64,000 bases of DNA, taken from positions 1 to 64,000 of the forward strand of contig JAFKKF010000010.1 of the NCBI GenBank assembly GCA_017305635.1, given 5' to 3'. The position numbers were made by a program, and so were the translations under genes. Below are positions 55,232 to 63,999 of this stretch, one piece after another; the stretch's first letter is position 1, and each line of letters begins with the position of its first letter. The stretch comes from Hyphomicrobiales bacterium (GTDB lineage: Bacteria; Pseudomonadota; Alphaproteobacteria; Rhizobiales; Kaistiaceae). The notes under the pieces were generated by a model. The model made no database searches. It was not told the DNA's origin and saw only the letters and a list, made by a program, of their open reading frames with translations.

Positions 55232-56137
55232 TCAGGAGGCGACGGCGGCTGCCGCCGGCGCGGTGGCCTCCGGGACGGCCGCTTCCTGCCGGCCGATGGC
55301 CGCAGCCGCGACGGGCAAGCGGAGCGAGGCGATCAGCTCGCGGATCTCGCGACGGGCCGAGAGGTGCGACATGCGCGGCTCGACGCCGAGGGTCTTCCGG
55401 TCGAGCGTGTCGAAGACGGTGACCCCGATCGGGAAAAGCTCGCGGAAGATCACGCGCTCGGTGATCCCGTCGGCCACCCGGAAGCCTAGGGTCGCGGCGA
55501 CCTGCCGGAGCGCGCCGATGACATTGGTCTGGTTGCGGCTGAAAAGCGTCGAGAGGCGGTTCCGCACCACGATCCAGTCGGTATCGCGGCCGTCCACCAG
55601 GCGGCGGTGGCGTATCGAGGAGCGCACCAGCTCGGCATAGTGGCTGACCGTCGACAGCGTCAGCTCGTGCGGATCGATGCGGCCGAGCACGTCGAGGTCG
55701 ACGAAGGAATCGTTGATCGGCGTCACCAGTGTGTCGGCCATCGAATGGCTGAGGCGCATCAGGTAGGAGTCGCTCGCCGGCGTGTCGACCACGACGAAAT
55801 CGTAGGCGTTCTCGATCCGGTCGATGATCTCGACATAGGCGCTGAATTCCTGCGCCTGGATGGCGCTCATCGCCTCGCCCTCGCCGAGCTTGACGACGAA
55901 ATGGCCGGGCAGGCCGAGCGCCAGTCCGGTCTCGGCGGCGCGGCGCGCGCGGTTCTCGACGTAGCGGGTGAGCGAGCGCTGGCGGCTGTCGGTGTCGACG
56001 GTGGCGACGCGATAGCCCATCCTGAGGAGCGCCACCGCGATGTGCATCGCCGTGGTCGTCTTCCCCGAACCGCCCTTCTCGTTGCCGAGGACGATCACAT
56101 GCGCAGTTCGCGCTGCGGGCGTCGCTTCAGTCGTCAT
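55232..56137 (-). CDS. MipZ-like ParA-family ATPase, paralogue
   Basis: A 301-residue ATPase with the deviant Walker A GNEKGGSGKTTTA (residues 18-30), SRQRSLTRYVENR after the P loop, VVVDTPASDSYLMRLSHSMADTLVTPINDSFVD, and WIVVRNRL. These are MipZ traits, not chromosome-segregation ParA. MipZ forms ParB-linked polar gradients that keep FtsZ away from the poles. The last ~25 residues are Ala/Pro-rich. A clear paralogue follows upstream at 56234; this copy departs more from the canonical pattern (SRNQTNV where MipZ usually has ARNRK). Confidence 0.88.
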   Translation of the reverse strand: MTTEATPAARTAHVIVLGNEKGGSGKTTTAMHIAVALLRMGYRVATVDTDSRQRSLTRYVENRARRAAETGLALGLPGHFVVKLGEGEAMSAIQAQEFSAYVEIIDRIENAYDFVVVDTPASDSYLMRLSHSMADTLVTPINDSFVDLDVLGRIDPHELTLSTVSHYAELVRSSIRHRRLVDGRDTDWIVVRNRLSTLFSRNQTNVIGALRQVAATLGFRVADGITERVIFRELFPIGVTVFDTLDRKTLGVEPRMSHLSARREIRELIASLRLPVAAAAIGRQEAAVPEATAPAAAAVAS

Positions 56138-56233
56138 CAGCCTCGGTTCCGGACCGGAAAACGAATCCCTCGAATCCTCAAGCCTTTATGCACCAAAAGG
56201 CCAAAGAGATCGTCAACGCGGGAAAGACGGCGC

Positions 56234-57175
56234 CTATGCCGGACCCGGCGGCGCGGCATACATGGCGACACCGGCCTCGCCATGGCCGTTGCCGGCCGGC
56301 GCTGACTGGATCACGGGCGGCGGCTCCTCGGCCTCTCCGCCCCGGCCGCGCCTGATCGGCAGGTTGAGCGCGTCGATGAGGGAGAGGATCTCGCGGCGGG
56401 CCGCCAGATGCGACATCGAGGGCTCGGCGCCGAGCGTCTTCTCGTTCAGCTGGTCGAGGGCGGTCAGCCCGCGCAGGAAGAACTCGCGGAAGACGACGCG
56501 CTCGCTGATTCCCTCGGCAAGACGAAAGTCGAGCCGGCCGGCGATCGCCTCGAGGCCCTTGCCGATATTCTTGCGGTTGCGGGTCTCGAGCGCGGCCAGG
56601 CGGTTGCGCACCACCACCCAGTCCATGCCGTGGTCCTCGATCAGCCCGCGCTGGCGGCGCGCATCGGCGACCAGCTCGGCATAATGGCTCGGGCCCTGCA
56701 TCTCGTAGGTCATCGGATCGACGCGCGCGAGCACGTCGAAATCGATGAAGCTGTCATTGATCGGGGTGACCAGCGTGTCGGCCATGGCATGGCTGACGCG
56801 CATCAGGTACGAGTTGCTGCCCGGCGTGTCGACGACCACGAACTCGAACCGGTGCTCCACCCGGCTGATCGCCTCGGCAAAGGCGCGGAACTCGCGCCCC
56901 TCGATGTCGGCGACGGTGTCGCCGTCGGCGAGCGGCACGGCGAAGTGCGTCGGCATTTCCAGCGCAATGCCGGTGCGCTGGCGCCACAGCCCGCGGTTCT
57001 CGATATAGCGGGTCAGCGAGCGCTGGCGGCCGTCGGTATCGATCGAGGCGACCGTCCGCCCGGCCTTGAGGAGGGCAACGATCGTGTGCATGGCGGTGGT
57101 CGATTTGCCCGACCCGCCCTTCTCGTTGCCGAAGACGATGATGTGTCCCGGCTTAACTCGCCCGCTCAAGCCCAT
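56234..57175 (-). CDS. mipZ: Division-plane positioning ATPase MipZ
   Basis: A 313-residue ATPase with deviant Walker A GNEKGGSGKSTTA (residues 17-29), DGRQRSLTRYIENR, VVVDTPGSNSYLMRVSHAMADTLVTPINDSF and MDWVVVRNRLAALETRNRKN, which match the canonical MipZ pattern closely. It inhibits FtsZ near the poles and so sets the division plane at midcell. It is divergent from panC, the usual rhizobial neighbourhood, which is why I take this copy as the orthologue. The C-terminal ~35 residues are a Pro/Gly-rich tail. Confidence 0.92.
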   Translation of the reverse strand: MGLSGRVKPGHIIVFGNEKGGSGKSTTAMHTIVALLKAGRTVASIDTDGRQRSLTRYIENRGLWRQRTGIALEMPTHFAVPLADGDTVADIEGREFRAFAEAISRVEHRFEFVVVDTPGSNSYLMRVSHAMADTLVTPINDSFIDFDVLARVDPMTYEMQGPSHYAELVADARRQRGLIEDHGMDWVVVRNRLAALETRNRKNIGKGLEAIAGRLDFRLAEGISERVVFREFFLRGLTALDQLNEKTLGAEPSMSHLAARREILSLIDALNLPIRRGRGGEAEEPPPVIQSAPAGNGHGEAGVAMYAAPPGPA

Positions 57176-57285
57176 GTGCTACATACGGGCCGATTCTGCC
57201 GTTCTGCCAAGCCCCTACGCGCCGCCGGCGCATCAAATGACCGCCGGGCGTGGCAGATTGGCGACGCTTTCGGGATAAATGGCCC

Positions 57286-58140
57286 ATGTCCACCGCTTCC
57301 TCGCTCCCCATCGTCCGCACCATCGGCGACCTCCGCCAACTCGTCGCCGGTTGGCGGAAAGAGGGACACGTCGTCGCCATGGTGCCGACCATGGGCGCGC
57401 TCCATGCCGGCCACGCGACGCTCATCACCGCCGCAGCAGAGGGCGGCGCCCGGGTCGTCACCTCGGTCTTCGTCAATCCGACCCAGTTCGCGGCGAACGA
57501 GGACTTCGGCACCTATCCCCGCGACGAGGCGGGGGACGTGGCCAGGATCGCGCCCGCCGGCGGCCATGCCGTTTTCGCGCCCGGTGTTGCCGAGATGTAT
57601 CCGGAGGGCTTCGCCACGGCGATCAGCGTCGGCGGGCCGGCGGAGGGGCTGGAGAGCGACTACCGCCCGCATTTCTTCCGCGGCGTCGCCACCGTCGTCG
57701 CCAAGCTGCTCCTCTCGTGCCTGCCCGATCGCGCCTTGTTCGGCGAGAAGGACTACCAGCAACTCCTCGTCATCCGCCGGATGGTCACCGACCTCGGCAT
57801 CCCCACCGAGATCATCGGCCATCCGACGATCCGCGAGGCGGACGGCCTCGCCATGTCCTCGCGCAACGCCTACCTGTCGCCGGCCGAGCGCGCCGTCGCG
57901 CCGAAGCTCCACCAGGTCCTGGCCGAGGCGGCCGAAGCGATCCGTGGCCAGGTGCCGCCGGCTGAAGCCCTCATTGCCGGCAACCGGACGCTCGACGCGG
58001 CTGGCTTCAAGGTCGACTACCTCGAATTGCGGAACGCCCGGACCCTTGCCCCCGTCGCCGATACCGGTGCCGAGCCGCTCCGTCTCCTCGTCGCGGCACG
58101 TCTGGGCAAGACCCGTCTCATCGACAACCTGGCCGTGTAG
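57286..58140 (+). CDS. panC: Pantothenate synthetase
   Basis: A 284-residue enzyme that condenses pantoate and beta-alanine with ATP to give pantothenate. Signature motifs are MVPTMGALHAGHATLI (first HxGH), VFVNPTQFAANEDFGTYPRD, ALFGEKDYQQLLVIRRMV and ADGLAMSSRNAYLS (KMSKS-like). The ATG at 57286 was chosen over an upstream in-frame TTG from the family N-terminus. panB is not adjacent. Confidence 0.96.
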   Translation: MSTASSLPIVRTIGDLRQLVAGWRKEGHVVAMVPTMGALHAGHATLITAAAEGGARVVTSVFVNPTQFAANEDFGTYPRDEAGDVARIAPAGGHAVFAPGVAEMYPEGFATAISVGGPAEGLESDYRPHFFRGVATVVAKLLLSCLPDRALFGEKDYQQLLVIRRMVTDLGIPTEIIGHPTIREADGLAMSSRNAYLSPAERAVAPKLHQVLAEAAEAIRGQVPPAEALIAGNRTLDAAGFKVDYLELRNARTLAPVADTGAEPLRLLVAARLGKTRLIDNLAV

Positions 58141-58230
58141 TTCGATAGACTTGGAACGGGCGGTTTAACGAAATTTGAAACGCGGGGGCGGTACAACCCT
58201 GCGGAGAACGATCTGGCTGGGGAAATGCCT

Positions 58231-60027
58231 ATGAACGAGATCGCCCGTCCGGCGCTCGCCGGAATGGAATCGATCGCCGCGGAGCTTCTGCCCCGCGTCC
58301 TTTCGGTGAACGGCGCGCAGACTTCCGTCGGCCTCACGAAGTCCTACCTCGACCACCTCGAAGACCTGCCGCCGACCGTCGGCCGCTTCCTCGGCGTGCG
58401 CCGGGGCACGTCGCTCCTCATCGGCATGATCAGCGAAGTGTCGATGGAGCGTCCCTCGGTCACCCGCGATACCGGCTTCTACGCGGTCGCCAAGCTCGAC
58501 CTCCTCGGCGAGATCAAGGACATCTCGACCGCGGGCGCGCGCTTCCACCGGGGCGTCACCAACTACCCGGCCATCGACGACCCGGCGCTCCTGATGACCA
58601 GCCGCGAGCTCGGCCTCATCTATGAGGTGCCCGACGCCAACATGGTCCGCGTCGGCTCGCTCCATCAGGACCCGAGCATCAGCGCCTCGATCAACGTGGA
58701 CGAGGTGCTGAACAAGCACTTCGCCATCCTCGGCACGACCGGCGTCGGCAAGTCGAGCGCCGTGTCGCTGGTCCTCGGCGAGATCATGCGGGCGAAGCCA
58801 TCGCTCCGGCTCTTCGTCCTCGACGGCCACAACGAATATGGCCGCTGCTTCGGCGAGCGCTCGCACGTGCTCAATCCGCGCAATCTCCGCCTGCCCTTCT
58901 GGCTCTTCAACTTCGAGGAGCTGGTCGACGTCATCTTCGGCGGCCGCCCCGGCGGCCATGACGAGACGATCCTCCTTTCCGAGGCGATCCCCGTCGCCAA
59001 GGGCATGTATGCCGCCCGCACCGACCGGCTGCGCCGCAGCGATCCGAAGAGCACGGGCTATACCGTCGACACGCCCGTCCCCTACCGGCTCGAAGACCTG
59101 CTCGCCCAGCTCAACGAGGGCATGGGACGGCTCGAGAACCGTGCGTCGCGCATCCACTACTTCAAGCTCATCACGCGCATCGAGCAGGTTCGCAACGACC
59201 CGCGCTACACCTTCATGTTCGACAACGCCAATGTCGGCGGCGACACCATGGCGGACGTGCTGCGCGACCTGTTCAACCTCAGGCCGGACGATCCGCCGAT
59301 GACGGTGATGCAGCTCGCCGGCTTCCCGGTCGAGGTGGTCGATTCCGTCGTCTCGGTGCTCTGCCGCATGGCCTTCGACCTCGGCCTGTGGAGCGACGGC
59401 GCCGTGCCGCTCCTCTTCGTCTGCGAGGAGGCCCACCGCTACGCCTCGGCCGACCGCACCATCGGCTTCGGGCCCACGCGGCGCGCCCTGTCACGGATCG
59501 CCAAGGAAGGCCGCAAGTACGGTGTCTTCCTCGGCCTGGTCACGCAGCGCCCGGCCGAGCTCGACGCTACCATCATCTCCCAGTGCTCGACGCTCTTCGT
59601 CATGCGCATGGCCAACGAGCGCGACCAGGCCCTGGTCCGCTCCGCCGTGCCGGATGCGGGCGCCAATCTGCTGGCCTTCCTCTCCTCGCTCGGCGTGCGC
59701 GAGGCGCTCGCCTTCGGCGAGGGCGTGGCGCTGCCGGTACGGTTCACCTTCCGCTCCCTTGAAGCGCACGAGATTCCGAGAAGCGAGGCGGTCAGCGACG
59801 GACCGCGCGCCGGGGGTGACTTCCTCGACATGGCCATCGAGCGCTGGCGCGGCTCGACCATGAGCGCCAAGCGCATCGGCGACGACGCCCCAGCGGCGAT
59901 CGAAGTGCCCGAGACGCCTCCGCCGCCCGCCGTCGAGCGCAGCCGGCTGCTGCGCAAGCCGGCCGAGGCGCAGGCTGCGGTGCGCCAGGAATTCGCCAAT
60001 CCTTTCGTGCGGCGGCCGACGACGTAG
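58231..60027 (+). CDS. HerA-like (DUF87) ATPase
   Basis: A 598-residue ATPase of the HerA/FtsK superfamily. An N-terminal HAS-barrel-like domain (about 25-150) precedes the core with Walker A GTTGVGKSS (168-176), Walker B LLFVCEEAHRY, then GRKYGVFLGLVTQRPAELDATIISQCSTLFVMRM, the motor's sensor and Arg-finger region. A Pro-rich tail follows residue ~540. HerA pumps DNA with a NurA nuclease in archaea; no nurA-like gene is adjacent here. I chose the ATG at 58231 because GGGGA then lies 8 bases upstream, rather than 2 for the ATG at 58225. Confidence 0.88.
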   Translation: MNEIARPALAGMESIAAELLPRVLSVNGAQTSVGLTKSYLDHLEDLPPTVGRFLGVRRGTSLLIGMISEVSMERPSVTRDTGFYAVAKLDLLGEIKDISTAGARFHRGVTNYPAIDDPALLMTSRELGLIYEVPDANMVRVGSLHQDPSISASINVDEVLNKHFAILGTTGVGKSSAVSLVLGEIMRAKPSLRLFVLDGHNEYGRCFGERSHVLNPRNLRLPFWLFNFEELVDVIFGGRPGGHDETILLSEAIPVAKGMYAARTDRLRRSDPKSTGYTVDTPVPYRLEDLLAQLNEGMGRLENRASRIHYFKLITRIEQVRNDPRYTFMFDNANVGGDTMADVLRDLFNLRPDDPPMTVMQLAGFPVEVVDSVVSVLCRMAFDLGLWSDGAVPLLFVCEEAHRYASADRTIGFGPTRRALSRIAKEGRKYGVFLGLVTQRPAELDATIISQCSTLFVMRMANERDQALVRSAVPDAGANLLAFLSSLGVREALAFGEGVALPVRFTFRSLEAHEIPRSEAVSDGPRAGGDFLDMAIERWRGSTMSAKRIGDDAPAAIEVPETPPPPAVERSRLLRKPAEAQAAVRQEFANPFVRRPTT

Positions 60028-60049
60028 TCGCCGCGATCGCGGCGGTCCC

Positions 60050-60481
60050 CTACCGCAGGCCGAGTTCGGCCAGCTCGGCCCGGAGCTTCGGCGGCAGATC
60101 GCCGCCCTGCCCTTCGCGCAGGTCGGGCGGGGCGTCCTTGGCCTCGTAATAGCGCCAGCCCTGGAAGGCGCGCTTCGGCTGCCAGTCGGTCGCCACCACC
60201 TTCGGCTCGAGCACCAGCCGGCAGCGCCCGATCCCCTCCGCGTCGATGAAGGGCTCGATGGCGAGAAGGCGTTGCCGCGCCTGCACGCTCCCCTTGATCA
60301 CCCAGTAGAGCGAGCCGCCGTCCAGGAGGTCGGCCATCCGCTTCGGCACCATGCGGGTGACGTGGGCATGCTCGGGCTTCTTCCGCTGGCGCTTCAGGTC
60401 GGCCAGGCGCCAGTCGATCCATTCGGAAAGGTCCTCGACCGAGTCGCAACCGACGCAGAGCTTGATGAGATGCAGGGTCAT
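60050..60481 (-). CDS. DUF1489-family protein
   Basis: A 143-residue protein conserved in alphaproteobacteria: MTLHLIKLCVGCDSVEDLSEWI, the THMVPKR-type block HVTRMVPKRMADLLDGGSLYWVIKG, then CRLVLEPKVVATDWQPKRAFQGWRYYEAKDAPPDL. Its function is not known. The start at 60479-60481 gives the family N-terminus; the frame itself extends 19 codons further. It is convergent with the HerA-like gene. Confidence 0.9.
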   Translation of the reverse strand: MTLHLIKLCVGCDSVEDLSEWIDWRLADLKRQRKKPEHAHVTRMVPKRMADLLDGGSLYWVIKGSVQARQRLLAIEPFIDAEGIGRCRLVLEPKVVATDWQPKRAFQGWRYYEAKDAPPDLREGQGGDLPPKLRAELAELGLR

Positions 60482-60546
60482 GGTGCGAGTCTCGGTCCGC
60501 CGCAGGCGGAGGTCAAACGCCGCCGGCCGGCTTTCCACATCCTATG

Positions 60547-60572
60547 ACGACAACCGGATCCACAATCCGGTG
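60547..60572 (-). repeat. 26-base copy of the tRNA-His anticodon arm (tRNA fragment)
   Basis: On the minus strand these 26 bases match 63564-63589 of the tRNA-His gene exactly: the anticodon stem-loop, variable loop and first bases of the T stem (tRNA positions about 25-50). The flanks diverge at once, so it is not a whole tRNA. It lies just after the kup stop and is inverted relative to the tRNA gene 3 kb away. Confidence 0.8.
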
Positions 60573-60585
60573 TTCCAAGGGCGCC

Positions 60586-62541
60586 TCACACGGTGACCTG
60601 CGTGCCGATCTCGACGACGCGGTCGGTCGGGATCTGGAAATAGCTGGAGGCGTCGTCGGCATTGCGGGCGAGCAGGATGAAGAGCCGGTCCTGCCAGTGC
60701 GGCATTCCCGAATCCTTGGATGGGCGCACCACGCGCCGCGACAGGAAAAAGGAGGTCGACATGATGTCGAAGCTCCAGCCCTGCTTGCGGGCTATGGCGA
60801 GCGCCTTCGGCAGGTTCGGACTCTCCATGAAGCCGTAGCGCACGGTCATGCGCGAGAACGTATCGGAGAAAGGCTCGAACTGGACGCGGTCCGCGAGGCT
60901 CACGCGCGGCATGTCGGCGGTCATGATCGTCAGGATGACGTTGTGCTCGTGGAGCACCTTGTAGTGCTTGAGGCTGTGGAGCAGCGCCGTCGGCGTGCTC
61001 GACGGGTCGCCGGTGAGGAAGACCGCCGTCCCCGGGACGCGCGGCGGCAGCTTCGATTCGAGCCGCTTCACCAGGCTGTCGAGGGGCACTTCCATGCGCC
61101 GCGTCTTGTCGAAGAGGATGCGGCTGCCGCGGCGCCAGGTCAGCATCACGATCATGATGAAGATGCCGAGCGCGACCGGGAACCAGCCGCCATCGACGAT
61201 CTTCAGGAGGTTCGCCGACAGGAACGTCACGTCGATGATGAAGAAGGGCACGACCAGCCCGATCGTCGCCAGCAGGCTCCACTTCCAGCCGCGCCAGATG
61301 AGGACGAAGGTCAGCATGGTGGTGACCACCATCGTGCCGGTGACGGCGATGCCATAGGCGCTGGCGAGCGCGCTCGAATTGCGGAAGAGGCCGATGAGAA
61401 GCACCACCGCGATGAGCAGGAAGAGATTGATGCGCGGCATGAAGATCTGGCCGGCGAAAATCTCCGACGTGTGGCGGATCTCGAGGCGCGGCAGGAGGCC
61501 CAGCTGGATCGCCTGGCGGCTGATCGAATAGGCGCCGGTGATCACGGCCTGGCTGGCGATGACCGTGGCGGCCGTGGCGAGGATCACCACCGGGATGCGG
61601 ACCAGCTCGGGAAAGAGCAGGAAGAACGGATTGATGATCGCGTCGGGCCGGGCGAGCACCAGCGCCCCCTGCCCGAAATAATTCAGGATCAGCGCCGGCA
61701 GCACGCAGAAGAGCCAGGCGAGCTGGATCGGCTTGCGGCCGAAATGGCCGAGGTCGGCGTAGAGCGCTTCGGCCCCGGTCACCGCCAGGACGACGCCGCC
61801 GAGCGTGAACATGCCGATCATGCCGTTCTGGAGCAGGAACTCGACGCCGTAGAGCGGATTGACCGCGAGCAGGATGCGCGGGTTCGAGAAGACGGTCACG
61901 GCGCCGCCTATGCCGATCACGATGAACCAGATCGCCATGACCGGGCCGAAGAAGGCGCCTACCTTGGCCGTGCCGCGGGACTGCACCATGAACAGGCCGA
62001 TCAGGATCACGATCGCGAGCGGCATGACGTAGTGGTCGAGCGCGGGCGCGGCGACTTCGAGGCCCTCCACGGCGGAGAGCACCGAGATCGCCGGGGTGAT
62101 CACCGCATCGCCGTAGAAGAAGGCGGCGGCGATGACGCCGAGCAGCATGATGATGTTGCGCGGCTTGCCGAGCGCGCGCTGGGTCAGCGCCATGAGGGCG
62201 ATGGTGCCGCCCTCGCCGTTATTGTCGGCGCGGACGAGGATCAGCACGTATTTCAGCGTGACGATGATGATAAGCGACCAGAGGATCAGCGACAGCACGC
62301 CGAAGACCGCCGGCTCGGTCGCCAGCGGGCTGTGGCCGTTGGCGGCCAGCGTCGCCTCGCGGAAGGCGTAAAGCGGGCTGGTCCCGATGTCGCCATAGAC
62401 GACGCCGATCGAACCGACCACGAGAGACCACATGCTGGTCTTGGGAGGGCCGTGGCCATTGCCATTGGAGTGGCCGTGACCGTTGCCGTTCCCGTTGGCT
62501 GCCGCCGTTCCCTCGTTCTGGGTCGGCATCGGGTGCGCCAT
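60586..62541 (-). CDS. kup: Potassium transport protein Kup
   Basis: A 651-residue K+ uptake transporter of the KUP/HAK family. A Gly/Asn/His-rich N-terminus ([15 protein letters not shown]) precedes about twelve membrane segments: [24 protein letters not shown] is the family signature, followed by [20 protein letters not shown] and [13 protein letters not shown]. The C-terminal ~190 residues are cytosolic. The start at 62539-62541 was chosen from family length; the open frame runs 78 codons further upstream. Confidence 0.95.
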   Translation of the reverse strand: MAHPMPTQNEGTAAANGNGNGHGHSNGNGHGPPKTSMWSLVVGSIGVVYGDIGTSPLYAFREATLAANGHSPLATEPAVFGVLSLILWSLIIIVTLKYVLILVRADNNGEGGTIALMALTQRALGKPRNIIMLLGVIAAAFFYGDAVITPAISVLSAVEGLEVAAPALDHYVMPLAIVILIGLFMVQSRGTAKVGAFFGPVMAIWFIVIGIGGAVTVFSNPRILLAVNPLYGVEFLLQNGMIGMFTLGGVVLAVTGAEALYADLGHFGRKPIQLAWLFCVLPALILNYFGQGALVLARPDAIINPFFLLFPELVRIPVVILATAATVIASQAVITGAYSISRQAIQLGLLPRLEIRHTSEIFAGQIFMPRINLFLLIAVVLLIGLFRNSSALASAYGIAVTGTMVVTTMLTFVLIWRGWKWSLLATIGLVVPFFIIDVTFLSANLLKIVDGGWFPVALGIFIMIVMLTWRRGSRILFDKTRRMEVPLDSLVKRLESKLPPRVPGTAVFLTGDPSSTPTALLHSLKHYKVLHEHNVILTIMTADMPRVSLADRVQFEPFSDTFSRMTVRYGFMESPNLPKALAIARKQGWSFDIMSTSFFLSRRVVRPSKDSGMPHWQDRLFILLARNADDASSYFQIPTDRVVEIGTQVTV

Positions 62542-62802
62542 TATGGAACCTGATTGTTGCACCGCAATAACTCGATGGGCGTGGCTTCTATCATCCGACC
62601 GCCGCCAAGTCACGCCTTGACAATCGCGCCGGATGCCGCCGCTGTGGACGCGCCGGACGCGTGATCCTGTCACGCCGGCAAGACCTGAAAGCATCAGGCC
62701 TGAGGCCGGTTCCCGTGCCACGACGTGCGGCGGATCGCGGCCTGGCGCCATGATATAGGGCGGCCCCGGCGCCATCGCTGCATGGCCACGCGACCCCGCG
62801 CG
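62542..62802. other. Upstream region of kup
   Basis: About 260 bases between the divergent kup gene and the phasin promoter; with the latter and its leader it makes a 388-base gap. It should contain the kup promoter. I see no distinct sigma-70 pair, riboswitch-like structure or open frame beyond chance. Confidence 0.35.
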
Positions 62803-62852
62803 TTGTGCGTCGCAAAATTAATGTTGCAACGCACAACGCCTTGCCTTATATG
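62803..62852 (+). promoter_or_regulatory. Second phasin promoter with two TGC-N3-GCA operators (probable PhaR sites)
   Basis: TTGCAA (62824-62829) and TATATG (62847-62852) are separated by exactly 17 bases. One TGC-N3-GCA site (62825-62833) overlaps -35; another (62806-62814, within TTGTGCGTCGCAA) lies upstream, centres 19 bases apart. The same half-sites and TTGTGCG core occur at the first phasin promoter (51932-51983), pointing to a common repressor such as PhaR. Confidence 0.72.
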
Positions 62853-62929
62853 CTTTTCGTACAAGCTGGTCGGATGGCTCGCGGCAAGGGTCGCGGTCCG
62901 ACGGCTTACGTCAAAGGAACCGCCCCGAA

Positions 62930-63409
62930 ATGGCAACGCAGACCAAGACTGCCAAGAATGGCAAGCCTGCCATCCCCGCCTTCGATGCCTTCAACTTCCA
63001 GGTCCCGTCCATGGACGTGCCGGCCTCCTTCCGCGAATTCGCCGAGAAGGGCCTCGTCCAGGCGCGCGACACCTATGCCAAGTTCAAGAACGCGGCCGAG
63101 AGCGCCGGCAGCGCGGTCGAGGATACCTTCGAGACCGCCCGCGAGGGTGCCTTCACCCTCGGCGTCAAGGCGATCGACGCGGTGAAGACCAACAGCGACG
63201 CTTCCTTCGCCCTCGCCAAGGACCTCTTCGGCGCCAAGACCTTCGCCGAGGTCATCGAGCTCCAGACCGCCTTCGCCCGCAAGCAGTTCGACGCGATGCA
63301 GGCCCAGGTGAAGGAGTTCCAGGAGCTCGCCCAGAAGTACGTCACCGAGACCGCCAAGCCGGTCACGGCGCAGGTCGAGAAGACCTTCAAGGAATTCAAG
63401 GCCGCCTAA
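62930..63409 (+). CDS. Phasin family protein (second)
   Basis: A 159-residue phasin, longer than the one at 51542. An N-terminal polar stretch (TKTAKNGKPAIPAFDAFNFQVPSMDVPASFREFAEKGL) precedes the helical core with RDTYAKFKNAAESAGSAVEDTFETAREGAF, DASFALAKDLFGAKTFAEVIELQTAFARKQFDAMQAQVKEFQELAQKY and a short tail. It would bind PHA granules with the first phasin. It has its own strong promoter, shared-type operators and terminator. Confidence 0.93.
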   Translation: MATQTKTAKNGKPAIPAFDAFNFQVPSMDVPASFREFAEKGLVQARDTYAKFKNAAESAGSAVEDTFETAREGAFTLGVKAIDAVKTNSDASFALAKDLFGAKTFAEVIELQTAFARKQFDAMQAQVKEFQELAQKYVTETAKPVTAQVEKTFKEFKAA

Positions 63410-63430
63410 GGCGCGTCTTTCTTCCAGGGA

Positions 63431-63468
63431 ACGGCCCGGACCCGCAAGGTCCGGGCCGTTTCTTTTTG
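63431..63468 (+). terminator. Intrinsic terminator of the second phasin gene
   Basis: Perfect 12-bp stem ACGGCCCGGACC / GGTCCGGGCCGT with loop CGCAA, followed by TTTCTTTTT, 22 bases after the stop codon. Confidence 0.93.
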
Positions 63469-63539
63469 GCCCCGGCGCCGTGCTAGGGTCTTGAACGGCG
63501 CCGGCAATGACTCTAGGTTCCGCGCCGCCAACTGCCCGT

Positions 63540-63615
63540 GCAGCCGTAGCTCAGTTGGTAGAGCACCGGATTGTGGATCCGGTTGTCGTTGGTTCGATCC
63601 CAACCGGCTGTACCA
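63540..63615 (+). tRNA. tRNA-His (anticodon GTG)
   Basis: A 76-nt tRNA with anticodon loop TTGTGGA, T loop TTCGATC and an encoded CCA. The first base G63540 pairs as a wobble with T63611; position 73 is A and the base before the gene is T. It thus lacks the G-1:C73 pair found in most bacterial tRNA-His, a known trait of alphaproteobacteria. The anticodon arm is duplicated at 60547-60572. Confidence 0.96.
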
Positions 63616-63654
63616 TTTCCCCCGACGCCTTCCTCATCGCCAGCGTCATCATCG

Positions 63655-63999
63655 CTACCGGCTCGCCACCGTCGCCCGGGTATCGTCGAACCAAACGTCG
63701 ATGGCGCGGTCGATCTCGGGCTGGATGCGCCCCTTCCAGGTCGCGATGGAGGCATCGAGCGCCGCCGAATTGTCGGCGATGAAGTCGTCGCGCTCCATGT
63801 AGTCGCGGAAGCGCGACAGGCCCCAGTCGAGCGCCGCGCCGGCAAGCGCGCCGATCGCCGTGCCGACGCCCGGCGAGAAGGAGCCCGCCGCGGCGCCTCC
63901 GAGGGTCATTTCCGAGGTCGTCATGACCTGCGCGGTGGCGCGGGCGAAGAACGGGATGACGACGCGCTCGATCATCGAGCCGAGAACGGCGCTGCCGCC
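63655..63999 (-). CDS. Unknown membrane-associated protein (partial, runs off the window end)
   Basis: At least 115 codons open to the window end; an internal ATG at 63975 (MIERVVIPFFARATAQ) is a possible start, but the frame continues upstream (GGSAVLGS). The body has a glycine/alanine-rich segment, GAAAGSFSPGVGTAIGALAGAALDWGLSRF, probably membrane-interacting, followed by a helical, acidic C-terminus (AALDASIATWKGRIQPEIDRAIDVWFDD). I do not recognise the family. Confidence 0.65.
   Translation of the reverse strand, partial: GGSAVLGSMIERVVIPFFARATAQVMTTSEMTLGGAAAGSFSPGVGTAIGALAGAALDWGLSRFRDYMERDDFIADNSAALDASIATWKGRIQPEIDRAIDVWFDDTRATVASR

Noticed and set aside
60547-63589. An integrated element bounded by the two copies of the tRNA-His anticodon arm
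   Set aside because: The copies are in inverted orientation and the interval holds ordinary genes (kup, phasin), whereas site-specific integration leaves direct repeats.
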